This document shows, one piece after another, positions 18,391 through 27,115 of a stretch of DNA of 64,000 nucleotides. The position numbers and the translations under genes were made by a program. The notes under the pieces are model-generated. The model did no database searches. It was not told where the DNA came from and worked only from the letters and a program-made list of their open reading frames with translations. The stretch is from CAXBBB01 sp963793245 (GTDB taxonomy: Bacteria > Bacteroidota > Rhodothermia > Rhodothermales > BA12): the NCBI GenBank assembly GCA_963793245.1, contig CAWBZG010000002.1:868001-932000 (forward strand). The letters are read 5' to 3'. How positions within the stretch are numbered: position 1 is the stretch's first letter; every line of letters starts with the position of its first letter.

Positions 18391-18780
18391 GTGGCCTCGC
18401 TCCGTTCCATCTCTCGACTTCTACTCGTGCTCGCTCTCGCAGCGAGCGCGCAGAGCCTGTTGATGGCTCAGGGCGCATGGCTGCTCAACCGGACGTGGAT
18501 CGCCGAGACGCTGTGCGTCAACCGCGACCGCCCCGAACTCAACTGCGACGGTAGCTGCCAGCTTACCGAGCGCATGCGCGAGCACCAAGAGCGGCAGGAT
18601 GAGGAACGCGCGGCCTTGCTCGAAATCGTGCTCACTGCTCAGGCGGCGCCGACTGCGCGTGTCGCCTTGGCGTCTGCTCCCGCCCATGACGCCGACGGTG
18701 TGACGTTCGCTGTCGACCCGCGCGACACGGGACGAGCCGTCGCGTACCGGCCGTTCTATCCGCCGCGACAGCAGGGTTAA
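18391..18780 (+). CDS. Small exported Cys-motif protein of the copper locus
   Basis: 129 residues from GTG 18391. A hydrophobic N-terminal segment (LLLVLALAASAQSLLMA) suggests export or anchoring. A three-cysteine motif follows, LCVNRDRPELNCDGSCQL (C-x9-C-x3-C), then a charged coiled stretch (ERMREHQERQDEERAALLE). Small proteins with this CVNxxxPxLxCxGxCxL pattern occur in Bacteroidota-type genomes close to TonB receptors and metal proteins. The Cys residues could bind copper, but this is inferred from position ahead of mbnP-like and mbnH-like genes. No named family is assigned. Confidence 0.65.
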   Translation: MASLRSISRLLLVLALAASAQSLLMAQGAWLLNRTWIAETLCVNRDRPELNCDGSCQLTERMREHQERQDEERAALLEIVLTAQAAPTARVALASAPAHDADGVTFAVDPRDTGRAVAYRPFYPPRQQG

Positions 18781-18932
18781 CTCTGATGGCTCTCTGAGCA
18801 AAGCGCATCTGCGCAGCTTTCCGCCTCTGGGCGATGTGCTGGCGCGCGCTTTTCGGCTGCGATGCTCCCGGCATCGGCGGCACTCCTGTCTGGCTGCACG
18901 CCCCAAATGGGCTTGCGCACCTCCTTTTTACG

Positions 18933-19724
18933 ATGACTTTTCGTACCCTCGCGCCCTTGTGCGCGCTGTTCTCTCTGTTCTCTCTGTTCTCTCTGTTCTT
19001 CCTCACCGCGTGCGACTCGTCCTCGGACGGATCCGACGAACTCACCATGCTGCGTCTCGACGTAGAGACGCTGGCCGCTGGTCAACCTTTCCAGACCGGG
19101 CAGTCCTTCACGGTCGATGGGCGCACCGGGCGGCTCGACATCGCCGAGATGTACCTCTCGGGCATCACGCTGATCTCGGCTGACGGGCGCGAAATCCCGA
19201 TCATGGTCGACGAGCCGATCACCGTCCGTGCCAAGGACGAAAACGACACCGAACTCCAGCACACCGTCGGCGAGCGCTACGTGCTGGTCGACGCCGGTAC
19301 CCGCTCGCCCGTCATGCTCGGCGAAGTGCCGTCCGGTAACTACACGGGCGTCCGTTTCCTACTCGGCGTCGACGGGCTGGACAACCGGATCGCTCCCGAA
19401 GATGCACCCTCGACGCACCCGCTCGCTCCCCAGGAGCCGTCGATGCACTGGAATTGGAATGCAGGCTACGTCTTCTTGCGGCTCGACGGACTGCTCGACA
19501 TCGACGGCGACGGCACGGTCGACGCTTCGACGGGCACGCCGCGTGACGCGACTTCGGGCCAGTGGCGCTTGCACTTGGGCATGACAGCCAACGCGACGAC
19601 CGTCACGCTCGACCAGGCGTTCGAACTCAAGGGCGGCGCTCAGGACCTGCACGTGCAAATGGACCTCAACCGGATGGTGCAGGGACTCGACCTGTCGAAT
19701 GCGGCGATCAGCGTTGGTGCATGA
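18933..19724 (+). CDS. MbnP-like copper-binding lipoprotein
   Basis: Start ATG 18933 gives a lipoprotein signal (LFFLTAC, lipid-modified Cys) whose hydrophobic core SLFSLFSLFF comes from a 9-bp tandem repeat. The mature part is beta-rich with the MbnP family course: VDGRTGRLDIAEMYLSGI, GNYTGVRFLLGVDGLDN, MHWNWNAGYVFLRLDG and WRLHLGM. MbnP partners bind copper, and in characterised pairs the di-heme MbnH oxidises an MbnP tryptophan to kynurenine. The reading ends at TGA 19724, but another frame just downstream encodes CMTGGCSDVTGKVKANAGAA then FTLHGVHEGHG, which looks like the missing C-terminus (stop 19822). A one-base shift near 19700-19724 is suspected. Confidence 0.78.
   Translation: MTFRTLAPLCALFSLFSLFSLFFLTACDSSSDGSDELTMLRLDVETLAAGQPFQTGQSFTVDGRTGRLDIAEMYLSGITLISADGREIPIMVDEPITVRAKDENDTELQHTVGERYVLVDAGTRSPVMLGEVPSGNYTGVRFLLGVDGLDNRIAPEDAPSTHPLAPQEPSMHWNWNAGYVFLRLDGLLDIDGDGTVDASTGTPRDATSGQWRLHLGMTANATTVTLDQAFELKGGAQDLHVQMDLNRMVQGLDLSNAAISVGA
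18966..19001 (+). repeat. 9-bp tandem repeat in the mbnP-like signal peptide
   Basis: Unit CTGTTCTCT occurs three times exactly, with a fourth copy differing in the last two bases. It is in frame and encodes repeated Leu-Phe-Ser in the hydrophobic core of the lipoprotein signal. Confidence 0.8.
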
Positions 19725-19805
19725 CGGGCGGATGCTCGGATGTTACAGGCAAGGTCAAAGCCAACGCGGGCGCGGCGTTTACGCTGCACGGCGTCCACGA
19801 GGGGC

Positions 19806-20828
19806 ATGGATCGGGCGAGTAAGCCGGTGTGTCGCCTAGCCTTGATCGTGCTGGCGGCGACCTGCGTGGTCGCCGCCGGTGGGTGCGATGCGGTGAGCGA
19901 TAGGGCGCCGGGCGCGGTCGTCGTGCCTGTTCCTCTGTCGTTCGAGCCGCTGCCCGTTCCGCCGCAAAACCCGCTCACGCCCGAGCGGGTGCGGCTGGGC
20001 GAGCGTCTGTTCTTCGATCCCGTTCTGTCGTCCGACGGGGCGGTTTCGTGCGCTTCGTGCCACCATCCCGACCGCGCGTTCGCCGACGCCCGAGCGCTGA
20101 GCCGGGGCGTGCAGGGGCGCGAGGGATTGCGCAACGCGCCGTCGTTGCTCAACGTGGCCTACCGAAAGACGTTGTTCTGGGACGGCGGCGCGCTGTTTTT
20201 GGAAAGCCAGGCGCTTGTACCGCTCGAAGATCCGCGCGAGATGGATCTACCTATTGCTGACGCGCTAGCTCGCCTCAACGCAGACGCCGAGTACCGCAGT
20301 CGCTTTGCCCGCGCCTTCGACGGAGACTCGGCGACCGTGCAGACGCTCTCGTACGCCCTCGCCTCATTCGAACGGACGCTGGTGAGCGCCCCGACCGCCT
20401 ACGACCGCTTTCTGAGCGGTGATGTGGGGGCGCTGACCGCCGACGAGCGCGCGGGCCTCGCCGTATTCGAGCGCCACTGCCAAACGTGTCACGCCGGACC
20501 GCAACTCACAAACGACGGATTCGCCAACAACGGCGTCGAGGTCACAGACGACGATCCGGGACGCGAGCGCGTCAGCTTCGTGGGCGCCGACCGTGGGTCT
20601 TTTCGCGTTCCCAGTCTGCGCGGCGTCGCCCGTACCGCGCCCTACTTCCACGACGGACGACACGTTGATCTGAGCGCCGTCGTCGATCACTACACGCGCG
20701 GCGGCGGCGCTACGGACGGCCAGAGTCCGCTCGTCCGCCCCCTCGCGCTTTCTCCAGCCGAGCGCTCCGCTCTGCTCGCCTTCCTCGCCACGCTCGACGA
20801 TGAGCCTGCCGACATTTACCTCCGCTGA
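19806..20828 (+). CDS. MbnH-like di-heme cytochrome c peroxidase family lipoprotein
   Basis: 340 residues from ATG 19806, chosen because it gives a clean lipoprotein signal (LIVLAATCVVAAGGC). Two CxxCH heme sites are visible, CASCHH near residue 83 and CQTCH near residue 227. Typical MauG/CcpA-type blocks are RLGERLFFDPVLSSDG, LRNAPSLLNVAYRKTLFWDG, FRVPSLRGVARTAPYFHDG and LLAFLATL. Next to an MbnP-like gene it fits MbnH, which forms a high-valent bis-heme state to modify its partner, rather than a peroxide-detoxifying CcpA. The start lies inside the suspected MbnP C-terminal extension; its stop overlaps the next ATG (TGATG). Confidence 0.88.
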   Translation: MDRASKPVCRLALIVLAATCVVAAGGCDAVSDRAPGAVVVPVPLSFEPLPVPPQNPLTPERVRLGERLFFDPVLSSDGAVSCASCHHPDRAFADARALSRGVQGREGLRNAPSLLNVAYRKTLFWDGGALFLESQALVPLEDPREMDLPIADALARLNADAEYRSRFARAFDGDSATVQTLSYALASFERTLVSAPTAYDRFLSGDVGALTADERAGLAVFERHCQTCHAGPQLTNDGFANNGVEVTDDDPGRERVSFVGADRGSFRVPSLRGVARTAPYFHDGRHVDLSAVVDHYTRGGGATDGQSPLVRPLALSPAERSALLAFLATLDDEPADIYLR

Positions 20829-21616
20829 TGCGTTTCCTCTTTCTCCTGCTGGTGCTGATGTTCTCGGGCTGCGTGCCCGACCACCTGACCGATTTCGACT
20901 TCTCAAGTCTCCAACCGCCGCCGCCGCCCGAGGAAGCGCAAGGCGAAGCGCTGATCGGCCAGTCGACTGCGGGCGACCTGAGAGCCTCGCTCTTCGCAGA
21001 ACGCGGCGGTGCGCACCTGGGCTATACGCGACTCGTGCTTCGCCTCACCCGAGCGGCGGACGGAGCGAATGTGTCGAGTGCCGCCGTCTCCTTCCGTGCC
21101 CATACCGCTGTCGCTGTCGGTCTACCCGCAATTCAGCCGGTCTATCGCGAAGATGGATACCACGGCGCGGCGTTTCTGCTCAGCAGGGACACGACTCAGA
21201 CACAGTCGTTTCGCATCGTCGCGACCGTCGAGGAGCCAGGCCGATCAGCCATCGAGATCATGTTTGACGTAGAGGCGCGCGTCGACTTGTGGATGCAGCG
21301 CTCGGGCGATCTGCTCGTTTCGTGGGTCGATCCGCTGCGGCCAACGGTGGGAGAGACGCCGTTCGAAGTCGCCATCCATCGGTGGACGGGAAGTGCGTTC
21401 GAGCCAGTTAGCAACCTGGGCGTGGTGCTCTATCCCTACATGGACATGGGCGGCGGCGACGGGCATTCGACGCCATTCCGCGCGCTCGCTACTTCCACGC
21501 CCGGGCGCTACCGCTGGTCCGTCGACTTCATCATGTCGGGCGGCTGGGAGATGACGGTGCGGATGCCCGATGGCCCCGACGCGCTCTTCGCCACCTACAC
21601 CGTCCACGAACGATGA
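20828..21616 (+). CDS. FixH/YtkA-like lipoprotein of the copper locus
   Basis: 262 residues. Lipoprotein signal LLLVLMFSGC, then a Pro-rich stretch (LQPPPPPEEAQGEA). Two immunoglobulin-like beta domains follow. The second has the FixH/YtkA/CopC-like pattern: a Met/His site YPYMDMGGGDGHSTPF and the ending RYRWSVDFIMSGGWEMTVRM. The Met and His residues suggest periplasmic copper binding or delivery. Translation is coupled at both ends (TGATG with the peroxidase, ATGA with the TonB receptor), so the four genes form one tightly packed operon. Exact family is uncertain; the copper role rests on motif plus context. Confidence 0.72.
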   Translation: MRFLFLLLVLMFSGCVPDHLTDFDFSSLQPPPPPEEAQGEALIGQSTAGDLRASLFAERGGAHLGYTRLVLRLTRAADGANVSSAAVSFRAHTAVAVGLPAIQPVYREDGYHGAAFLLSRDTTQTQSFRIVATVEEPGRSAIEIMFDVEARVDLWMQRSGDLLVSWVDPLRPTVGETPFEVAIHRWTGSAFEPVSNLGVVLYPYMDMGGGDGHSTPFRALATSTPGRYRWSVDFIMSGGWEMTVRMPDGPDALFATYTVHER

Positions 21617-23865
21617 TCCGCACGCTGCTCTTTTCTCTGGCGATGCTGGCCGTCGCTGCTCCTATCCACGCTCAAGACTCGGCTCTGGGCGACACGCTTT
21701 CTGCTCGCGTGCTCGACGCTCGGTCAGCAGAGCCGGTCATCGGCGCGACGGTTCGCGTTGTCGGCCAAACGCGCGGTGTCGCTGCTGATGCCGACGGCGC
21801 GTTTCAACTCGTCGTGTCCCGCGGAGACGTGCTCGTGGTCTCGGCCATCGGCTATGCGCCCAAGCGTGTTCAAACCTCGGATCTGCTGGCTCAGAGCCAA
21901 CCGATTGTGCGGTTGATGCCCGCAGCCATCGAACTGTCGGCTGTGATGGTGGACGGGGCGAGTGCGGTTGCGGGTGCTCCGTCGGCGCCGACGCGCACGC
22001 CTGCGACGACCGAAGACCTGCTCGCCCGGCTGCCTGGCGTGAGCATGATCCAGCGCGCCAACTTCGCCGCCGAACCCGTCGTGCGCGGCTATTCGGGCGG
22101 ACAGATCAGCCTGACAATTGACGGAATGCCCGTCTACGGCGCGTGCGTCGACCGGATGGACCCGGCGTCGAGTTACGTCGAGCCGGAAAACTTGGCTCGC
22201 GTCGAAGTCACACGCGGCGCGGGCGATTTGTCGCAGGGATCGCAGATCGGCGGATCGGTCGACCTCGTCACGCAGCGTCCGCGCTTCGGCTCTGGTCTAT
22301 CGACCCAGGGCGAGACGGGCTTTGAGTCCAATGGCTCGGCTCGGCGCGTGCGCGGCGTCGTCTCGGCTGGCGGAGAGCGGTGGGCGGCGCGGGCGAGCGC
22401 TTCGTATCGCGCGGCGGATGATTACACAGCGGGTGGCGGATCGGCCATCCAAACGTCGGGCTACAACAAGCGCAATGTTGCCGCCGCTGCCTCTTTCCGC
22501 CCGGCCCAAGGCCACACGCTGACCGCCCAGGTGCTCACCGACGACGCGTGGCTGATCGGTTATCCGGCACTACTAATGGATGCCGTCCTCGCCCAAGCGC
22601 GGATCGTGAGCCTGACGTACCGCACCGAAATGGTCGGAGGATGGCACCACACCCAAGCGCGCGCCTACCGCAGCCGCGTCGACCACTACATGGACGACCG
22701 CGAGCGCAACGTGCTGGCGCGAGAGGTGATGCGTGGTATGTTCATGCCGATGGGCGGCTACACCGACGTGTGGGGCGGTAGCGTGGAAGCGATGCGTACG
22801 GTGGCAGGTGTCGACGTGGGGCTAACGGCGGACCTGCACCGAGTCCGTCAGTTCGGCGACATGACGATGCTCAGCCTCTATCCTGGCATTCAGGATATGG
22901 TGCTCCTCAACGTCGGCGACGCGACCGCGACCAACGGTTCGGCCACGCTCACGCTGGGCCACACCCCGACCCAGCGGCTGTCGCTCTCGGCATCCGCCCG
23001 CGTCGACCTGACCGCGCGCGACGTAGGCCGCGACGAGATGCGTCCGCTGCTGACGCGCCGCACCGACTCGGACGATCCGTCACGCCGCCTCGCCGTCCCC
23101 AGTCTGTCGCTGGGCGCGCAGTACGCGTTCACTCCGACGCTGCGTCTGCGCCTGACGCTCGCCGACGCGGGCCGCCTGCCGACGCTGGTCGAGCAATACG
23201 GGCACTACGTCTACAACTACGTCGATGGCTACTTCTACACCGGCAACCCCGACCTGCGCCCCGAGCGTAGCCGCCAGGCCGAAGTCGGCCTGCTCTACGC
23301 CAACGCTCACCTCGCCCTCGACGCGACGGCGTACGCGCACCGCCTGGACGATCTGGTCGTCGGGCTGGCCGAGCGCGACGTAATCGCAGGACTTGCCGGA
23401 TCGACCTACCGCTTTCGCTACTACGAAAACGTCGAGCGCGGCTGGCGGACCGGAGCCGAGGTGAGCGCCCTGCTGCACGTCGGCGGAGGATGGGAGGCGG
23501 CAGCAGGCGTGTCGGCGGCATACGGGCAAAACCAGACGTTCGCCGAGCCGCTACCTCTAGTCCCGCCCGTCGGTGGCACAGCCGCCATCCGCTACGACAA
23601 GGGCGGCCTCTTCGCCGAGACCGAGTTGCGTTGGGCGCTGCGCCAGGACCGCGTCGCCCGCTTCACCTACGCCGAGCGTCCCACCGACGGCTACGCGATC
23701 TGGGCGTTGCGTTTGGGCTGGCGTCCCAGCGGCGCTCCCGCCGGACTGCACCTACAGGCCGGAGCCGAAAACCTGTTCGACACTGCCTATCGCGATCACC
23801 TCGCCCTGACCGACCTCGCCGCGCGCGGACGCAGTATCTACGCCTCGGTCGGATTCGCGCTGTAG
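21613..23865 (+). CDS. TonB-dependent receptor, probable copper importer (OprC-like)
   Basis: 750 residues with signal peptide (LLFSLAMLAVAAPIHAQ). A carboxypeptidase-regulatory-like beta domain (about 30-105) is followed by the plug domain (about 125-230: VVRGYSGGQISLTIDGMPV, ARVEVTRGAGDLSQGSQIGG) and a 22-strand barrel ending GRSIYASVGFAL. The plug contains CVDRM (Cys178, Met182), the CxxxM half of the copper site known in OprC. A Met-rich MFMPMGG at about 376-382 lies near where OprC has HxM. With the MbnP, MbnH and FixH-like lipoproteins upstream, a role in outer-membrane copper uptake is likely. ATG overlaps the previous stop by four bases. Confidence 0.85.
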   Translation: MIRTLLFSLAMLAVAAPIHAQDSALGDTLSARVLDARSAEPVIGATVRVVGQTRGVAADADGAFQLVVSRGDVLVVSAIGYAPKRVQTSDLLAQSQPIVRLMPAAIELSAVMVDGASAVAGAPSAPTRTPATTEDLLARLPGVSMIQRANFAAEPVVRGYSGGQISLTIDGMPVYGACVDRMDPASSYVEPENLARVEVTRGAGDLSQGSQIGGSVDLVTQRPRFGSGLSTQGETGFESNGSARRVRGVVSAGGERWAARASASYRAADDYTAGGGSAIQTSGYNKRNVAAAASFRPAQGHTLTAQVLTDDAWLIGYPALLMDAVLAQARIVSLTYRTEMVGGWHHTQARAYRSRVDHYMDDRERNVLAREVMRGMFMPMGGYTDVWGGSVEAMRTVAGVDVGLTADLHRVRQFGDMTMLSLYPGIQDMVLLNVGDATATNGSATLTLGHTPTQRLSLSASARVDLTARDVGRDEMRPLLTRRTDSDDPSRRLAVPSLSLGAQYAFTPTLRLRLTLADAGRLPTLVEQYGHYVYNYVDGYFYTGNPDLRPERSRQAEVGLLYANAHLALDATAYAHRLDDLVVGLAERDVIAGLAGSTYRFRYYENVERGWRTGAEVSALLHVGGGWEAAAGVSAAYGQNQTFAEPLPLVPPVGGTAAIRYDKGGLFAETELRWALRQDRVARFTYAERPTDGYAIWALRLGWRPSGAPAGLHLQAGAENLFDTAYRDHLALTDLAARGRSIYASVGFAL

Positions 23866-23937
23866 CGTGTCTACTGTCGGTACTGTGTTCCTGGGTGCGT
23901 AGCGGCTCACCCAAGCCGCCGTCGTCCCTCAATCCTT

Positions 23938-24021
23938 GCCATCGCGAGGAGCGCAGCGACGTGGCGATCTCCATGCCATCGGCTAACTCAGGAGATCGCC
24001 GCGCTTCGCTCGCGATGACAA
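23938..24021. repeat. REP/MITE-like palindromic repeat, copy R1
   Basis: About 84 bases with complementary arms (ATCGCGAGGAGCGCAGCGAC... and ...CTTCGCTCGCGATGAC), each half also containing GGCGATCTCC / GGAGATCGCC. It lies between the copper TonB receptor and the convergent csaA gene. Same family as the repeats at 28894, 36852, 40800, 50723 and 63254. Confidence 0.85.
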
Positions 24022-24059
24022 TTGGAGAGGATGTCGGTGGCGGCGGTGTTCGGGACCGT

Positions 24060-24395
24060 CTACCCGATCCGCGCCCCGTTACTCGCGGGCTGCGACGGCA
24101 TCAGCAGGATCGTGCCCTCATCGCCGGTCGAGCCGAGGACGAGAACCTCTGACTTCACACCTGCCACGCGGCGAGGTGCGAGGTTGACGACGGCGACGAC
24201 CTGCCTTCCCACCAACTCACTCTGCGCATAGTGCTGCGTCACCTGCGCCGACGACGTGCGCAAGCCCAGCGGTCCAAAGTCGATGTCAAGCACGTAGGCT
24301 GGAACGCGCGCCTTCTCGTTTAGCCTCGCTTGCGTGATCGTGCCGACCCGCATCTCGACAGATGCAAACGTCTCGAACGCAAGCCTCTCACTCAT
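24060..24395 (-). CDS. csaA: CsaA-type tRNA-binding-domain protein
   Basis: 111 residues, the usual CsaA length, almost entirely an OB-fold tRNA-binding domain like that at the C-terminus of MetRS. Blocks visible: VEMRVGTITQARLNEKARVP, LDIDFGPLGLRTSSAQVT, LVGRQVVAVVNLAPRRVAGV and KSEVLVLG. CsaA is described as a secretion-related chaperone that also binds tRNA; the molecular role is unsettled. The ATG overlaps the stop of the NTF2-like gene (ATGA), so it is the last gene of the symporter operon. Confidence 0.9.
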   Translation of the reverse strand: MSERLAFETFASVEMRVGTITQARLNEKARVPAYVLDIDFGPLGLRTSSAQVTQHYAQSELVGRQVVAVVNLAPRRVAGVKSEVLVLGSTGDEGTILLMPSQPASNGARIG

Positions 24396-24901
24396 TCCGC
24401 GCAGCCCTCACGCCGCCGCGTGTCTACGATGTGGAGAATCTTCCACGCGCCATCGGTATGAACGAGCGTGAACGCATTGACGCCGCAGTGCGAAAACTCC
24501 TCGCCGACGTAGAAGCGATACGCCGTCCACGCCGTCGCCAAGGGGCCGTCGATGCGGACTTGAGTGCTCGTTAGCTGCTCGTCCAGGTAGACGCCCGCGC
24601 CTGCGATGCTCGCCAGAAACGCGGCGATGGGCGTCTCCGAGATCGACGGATCCGCTCCGGGCCGAGCCTGCGTCGTGCGGAGCGTGGCGTCCGCGTGGAA
24701 GGCGCTGCGCATCAGCGTCGAATCGGCCTGCCGCATACCGTCGAACAGCGCTTGAATCGGCGCCAGAACAGCTACCGTGTCCGACGGCTCCTGGTCTACG
24801 AGCGTGACGAATTGGCTAGCGGGGCGCAGTTGCACCTCACGGATAGTGGGTTGCGCCGACAGGGGAGCGGCGAGCAGCACGAGGAGGGCGAGGCGGGTCA
24901 T
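24392..24901 (-). CDS. Exported NTF2-like (DUF4440/lumazine-binding-like) protein
   Basis: 169 residues from ATG 24901, which overlaps the symporter stop (ATGA). Signal peptide LALLVLLAAPLSAQ. The mature part has the SnoaL/NTF2-like cone fold pattern: IQALFDGMRQADSTLMRSAF, HADATLRTTQ, FLASIAGAGVYLDEQL, VRIDGPLATAWTAYRFYVGE and the closing strand DGAWKILHIVDTRRR. Many such exported proteins have no known substrate. The open frame extends far upstream in the symporter gene, but that reading is a shadow. Confidence 0.8.
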   Translation of the reverse strand: MTRLALLVLLAAPLSAQPTIREVQLRPASQFVTLVDQEPSDTVAVLAPIQALFDGMRQADSTLMRSAFHADATLRTTQARPGADPSISETPIAAFLASIAGAGVYLDEQLTSTQVRIDGPLATAWTAYRFYVGEEFSHCGVNAFTLVHTDGAWKILHIVDTRRREGCAE

Positions 24902-26776
24902 CGGTTGATGGGAGTAACGGGAGGCGTGGTCATGGCGTCGCTGTCCAGTTCGGTTTCGTTGCGGAAGTAGCGCACGAGCCAGGCCGTCGCCAGCGCGCCG
25001 ACAGTCAGGCAAACGATGCCCAGCAGCGTCCGCCCGAACAGCAGGTAGCCGACGCCGAAGAGGACCGAGTAGACCAGCGTGATCCCTGCGAGCCAGTTGA
25101 GGAAGAGCGGTCCGAGTTTGTCGCCGGGGCGGATGTCCGGGTTGCGCGCGGCGACGACTTTCCAGCCCGGTCCGCCCGGACGCGTCTTGCGGTAAAAGGC
25201 GTCGAGGCGTTCGTCGGTCGTCGGTCGCGTGACGAACGTGACGACCAGGGCGAGCGCGATGCTGAATCCGGCGACGTAGAACAGGTTGCCGGGGAAGTCG
25301 GCGCTCAGCCCAGGAATCGACACGTCGAACGCTCCGGCGATCAGAGCCGCGATCATCAGCACGATGGGCGAGAGCGTTACGGCCAGCTCGCTCCACGCGT
25401 TGATGCGCCACCAGTACCAGCGGAGGATGAGCACGAAGCCCAGTCCGGCGCTCGCCGTGATGATCAGGCCCCAGGCTTGCGAAATCGAGTCGAGGTTGGC
25501 CGTAACGACCAATCCGAACAGTGCCACGCAGAACGTCAGCACGCGCGAGATGAACACCAGGCGTTTGGAGTCGGCCTTGGGTTCGATGAAGCGCTGCCAC
25601 ACGTCGTTGACGAGGTAGCTCGTGCCCCAGTTGAGTTGCGTCGAGATCGTCGACATGAACGCGGCCAGGAACGAGGCGAACAGCAGGCCGCGCAAGCCAG
25701 ACGGAAGCAAGTCGCGCATCGCCATCACGAATCCCTCGCGCTCCTGTCCGGCAGCCAGATCGGGGTAGAGGAGGAGAGACGCCAGCGCCACCAGGATCCA
25801 CGGCCACGGACGCAGGCAAAAGTGCGCGATCGTAAACCAGAGCGACGCGAAGACCGCGTTCTTCTCGTCCTTCGCCGACAGCATCCGCTGCGCCACGTAG
25901 CCGCCGCCGCCCGGCTCGCTACCGGGATACCAACTCGCCCACCACTGCACGCCGACGTACGCGAAAAACGCCATCAGCGAGAGCGACAGCACCTGAGCGC
26001 CGCCCGCAATTGTGTCGCCCGTCGATTGATCGCCGATGTTGGGCAGCAGTTGGAGCGTCGCCTCGGGTAGCCGTTCGCGCAGTCCGGCCAGTCCACCGAC
26101 TTCGGGCGCGTCGAGCGCGTAATAGGCGAGAAAGAAGCAGCCGATGATGGCAATCGCGAACTGAAACACGTCGGTCACCGCAACGCCCCACAGTCCGGCC
26201 AGCAGCGCATAGACGGCGACGACGAGCACCAGTCCAGCGACCAGCACCAACGCCGCACTGATTTCGGCGCCCAGGATCGAAAACGACGTTTGTCCGAACA
26301 AGCGTCAGGTCGGGAAACAGGACGCTCAGGACGGTCTCCATCGCCAGAGACACCCAGCCGATCACGATGGCGTTGAGCACGAGTCCGAAAAAGATGGCTT
26401 TGATCCCGCGCAGCCAGGCCGCCGCTTTACCCTCGTAGCGAATCTCGACCAGCTCCACGTCGGTCAGCACGCCGCTGCGTCGCCACAGACTGGCGAAGAA
26501 GAAGACCGTCAGCATGTTGCCCAGCGCCATGTTCCACCACAGCCAGTTGCCTGCCACGCCGCTCTGCGCGACCAGTTCGGTGACGGCCAGCGGCGTGTCG
26601 GCAGCAAACGTCGTGGCGACCATCGACGTGCCGGCCAGCCACCACGGGAGATTCTTACCGGCGCCGAAAAACTCGTCCGTGTTGGCTCCGGCCCGGCGCG
26701 CGTAGTAGATCGCGATGCCGAACGAGAAGACGAAGTAGAGGGCGACCAGTGTCCAGTCGAGAGTAGAAAGACCCAT
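24898..26776 (-). pseudogene. Sodium:solute symporter (SSS family), frameshifted
   Basis: Na+-coupled transporter of the SSS family, about 625 residues if repaired. From ATG 26776 the first part reads MGLSTLDWTLVALYFVFSFG, the substrate-region FFGAGKNLPWWLAGTSMVAT, then several TM helices to LSVLFPDLT. Near 26299 the frame shifts, and a second frame continues FGQTSFSILGAEISAALVLVA through further helices to a charged C-terminal tail ending TPPVTPINR. Dropping one base (26299) rejoins the two halves in the middle of one helix bundle. Downstream NTF2-like and csaA genes overlap each other and this gene by ATGA. A 34-residue single-TM ORF precedes it. Substrate not predictable. Confidence 0.82.
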
Positions 26777-26843
26777 GCGGATAAAATGGAAAACGCAGTC
26801 CGGCGGAATGCGGGACTGCGTCGAAGGTAGAGTAACGGAGGCG

Positions 26844-26948
26844 TCAGGCGGTGCCGAATACGATCGAAATGACGACGGCGAGCGCACCAGCGACGGCAGA
26901 AAGGGTGACGATGGCGCGCGTGGCGGGGGAGGCGGACTGGGAGACCAT
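26844..26948 (-). CDS. 34-residue single-TM ORF ahead of the sodium symporter
   Basis: ATG 26948 to TGA 26844, on the symporter strand, ending 67 bases before its start. After a short polar N-terminus (MVSQSASPATR) it has one hydrophobic helix (AIVTLSAVAGALAVVISIVF) and stops at once. The layout resembles small single-TM companions of some Na+ symporters. No family is recognised; the call rests on length, strand, hydrophobicity and position. The rest of the 340-base gap to the gamma-glutamyltransferase gene holds nothing else I can name. Confidence 0.45.
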   Translation of the reverse strand: MVSQSASPATRAIVTLSAVAGALAVVISIVFGTA

Positions 26949-27115
26949 GGGTGCGTGGTGAGGGCGAGTGTGGGGGACCTGTGAAGAATACGAAAGCCGA
27001 GTTCATGTATCAAGTGAGGTCGCACATTTCCTCGCGTTCCTACCTTTATAGATCCCCCACGAGTCGTCTGCCTTGCCGACGGCTCTCCTCCGCCTCTTGC
27101 AACCGATCCCCGCCG

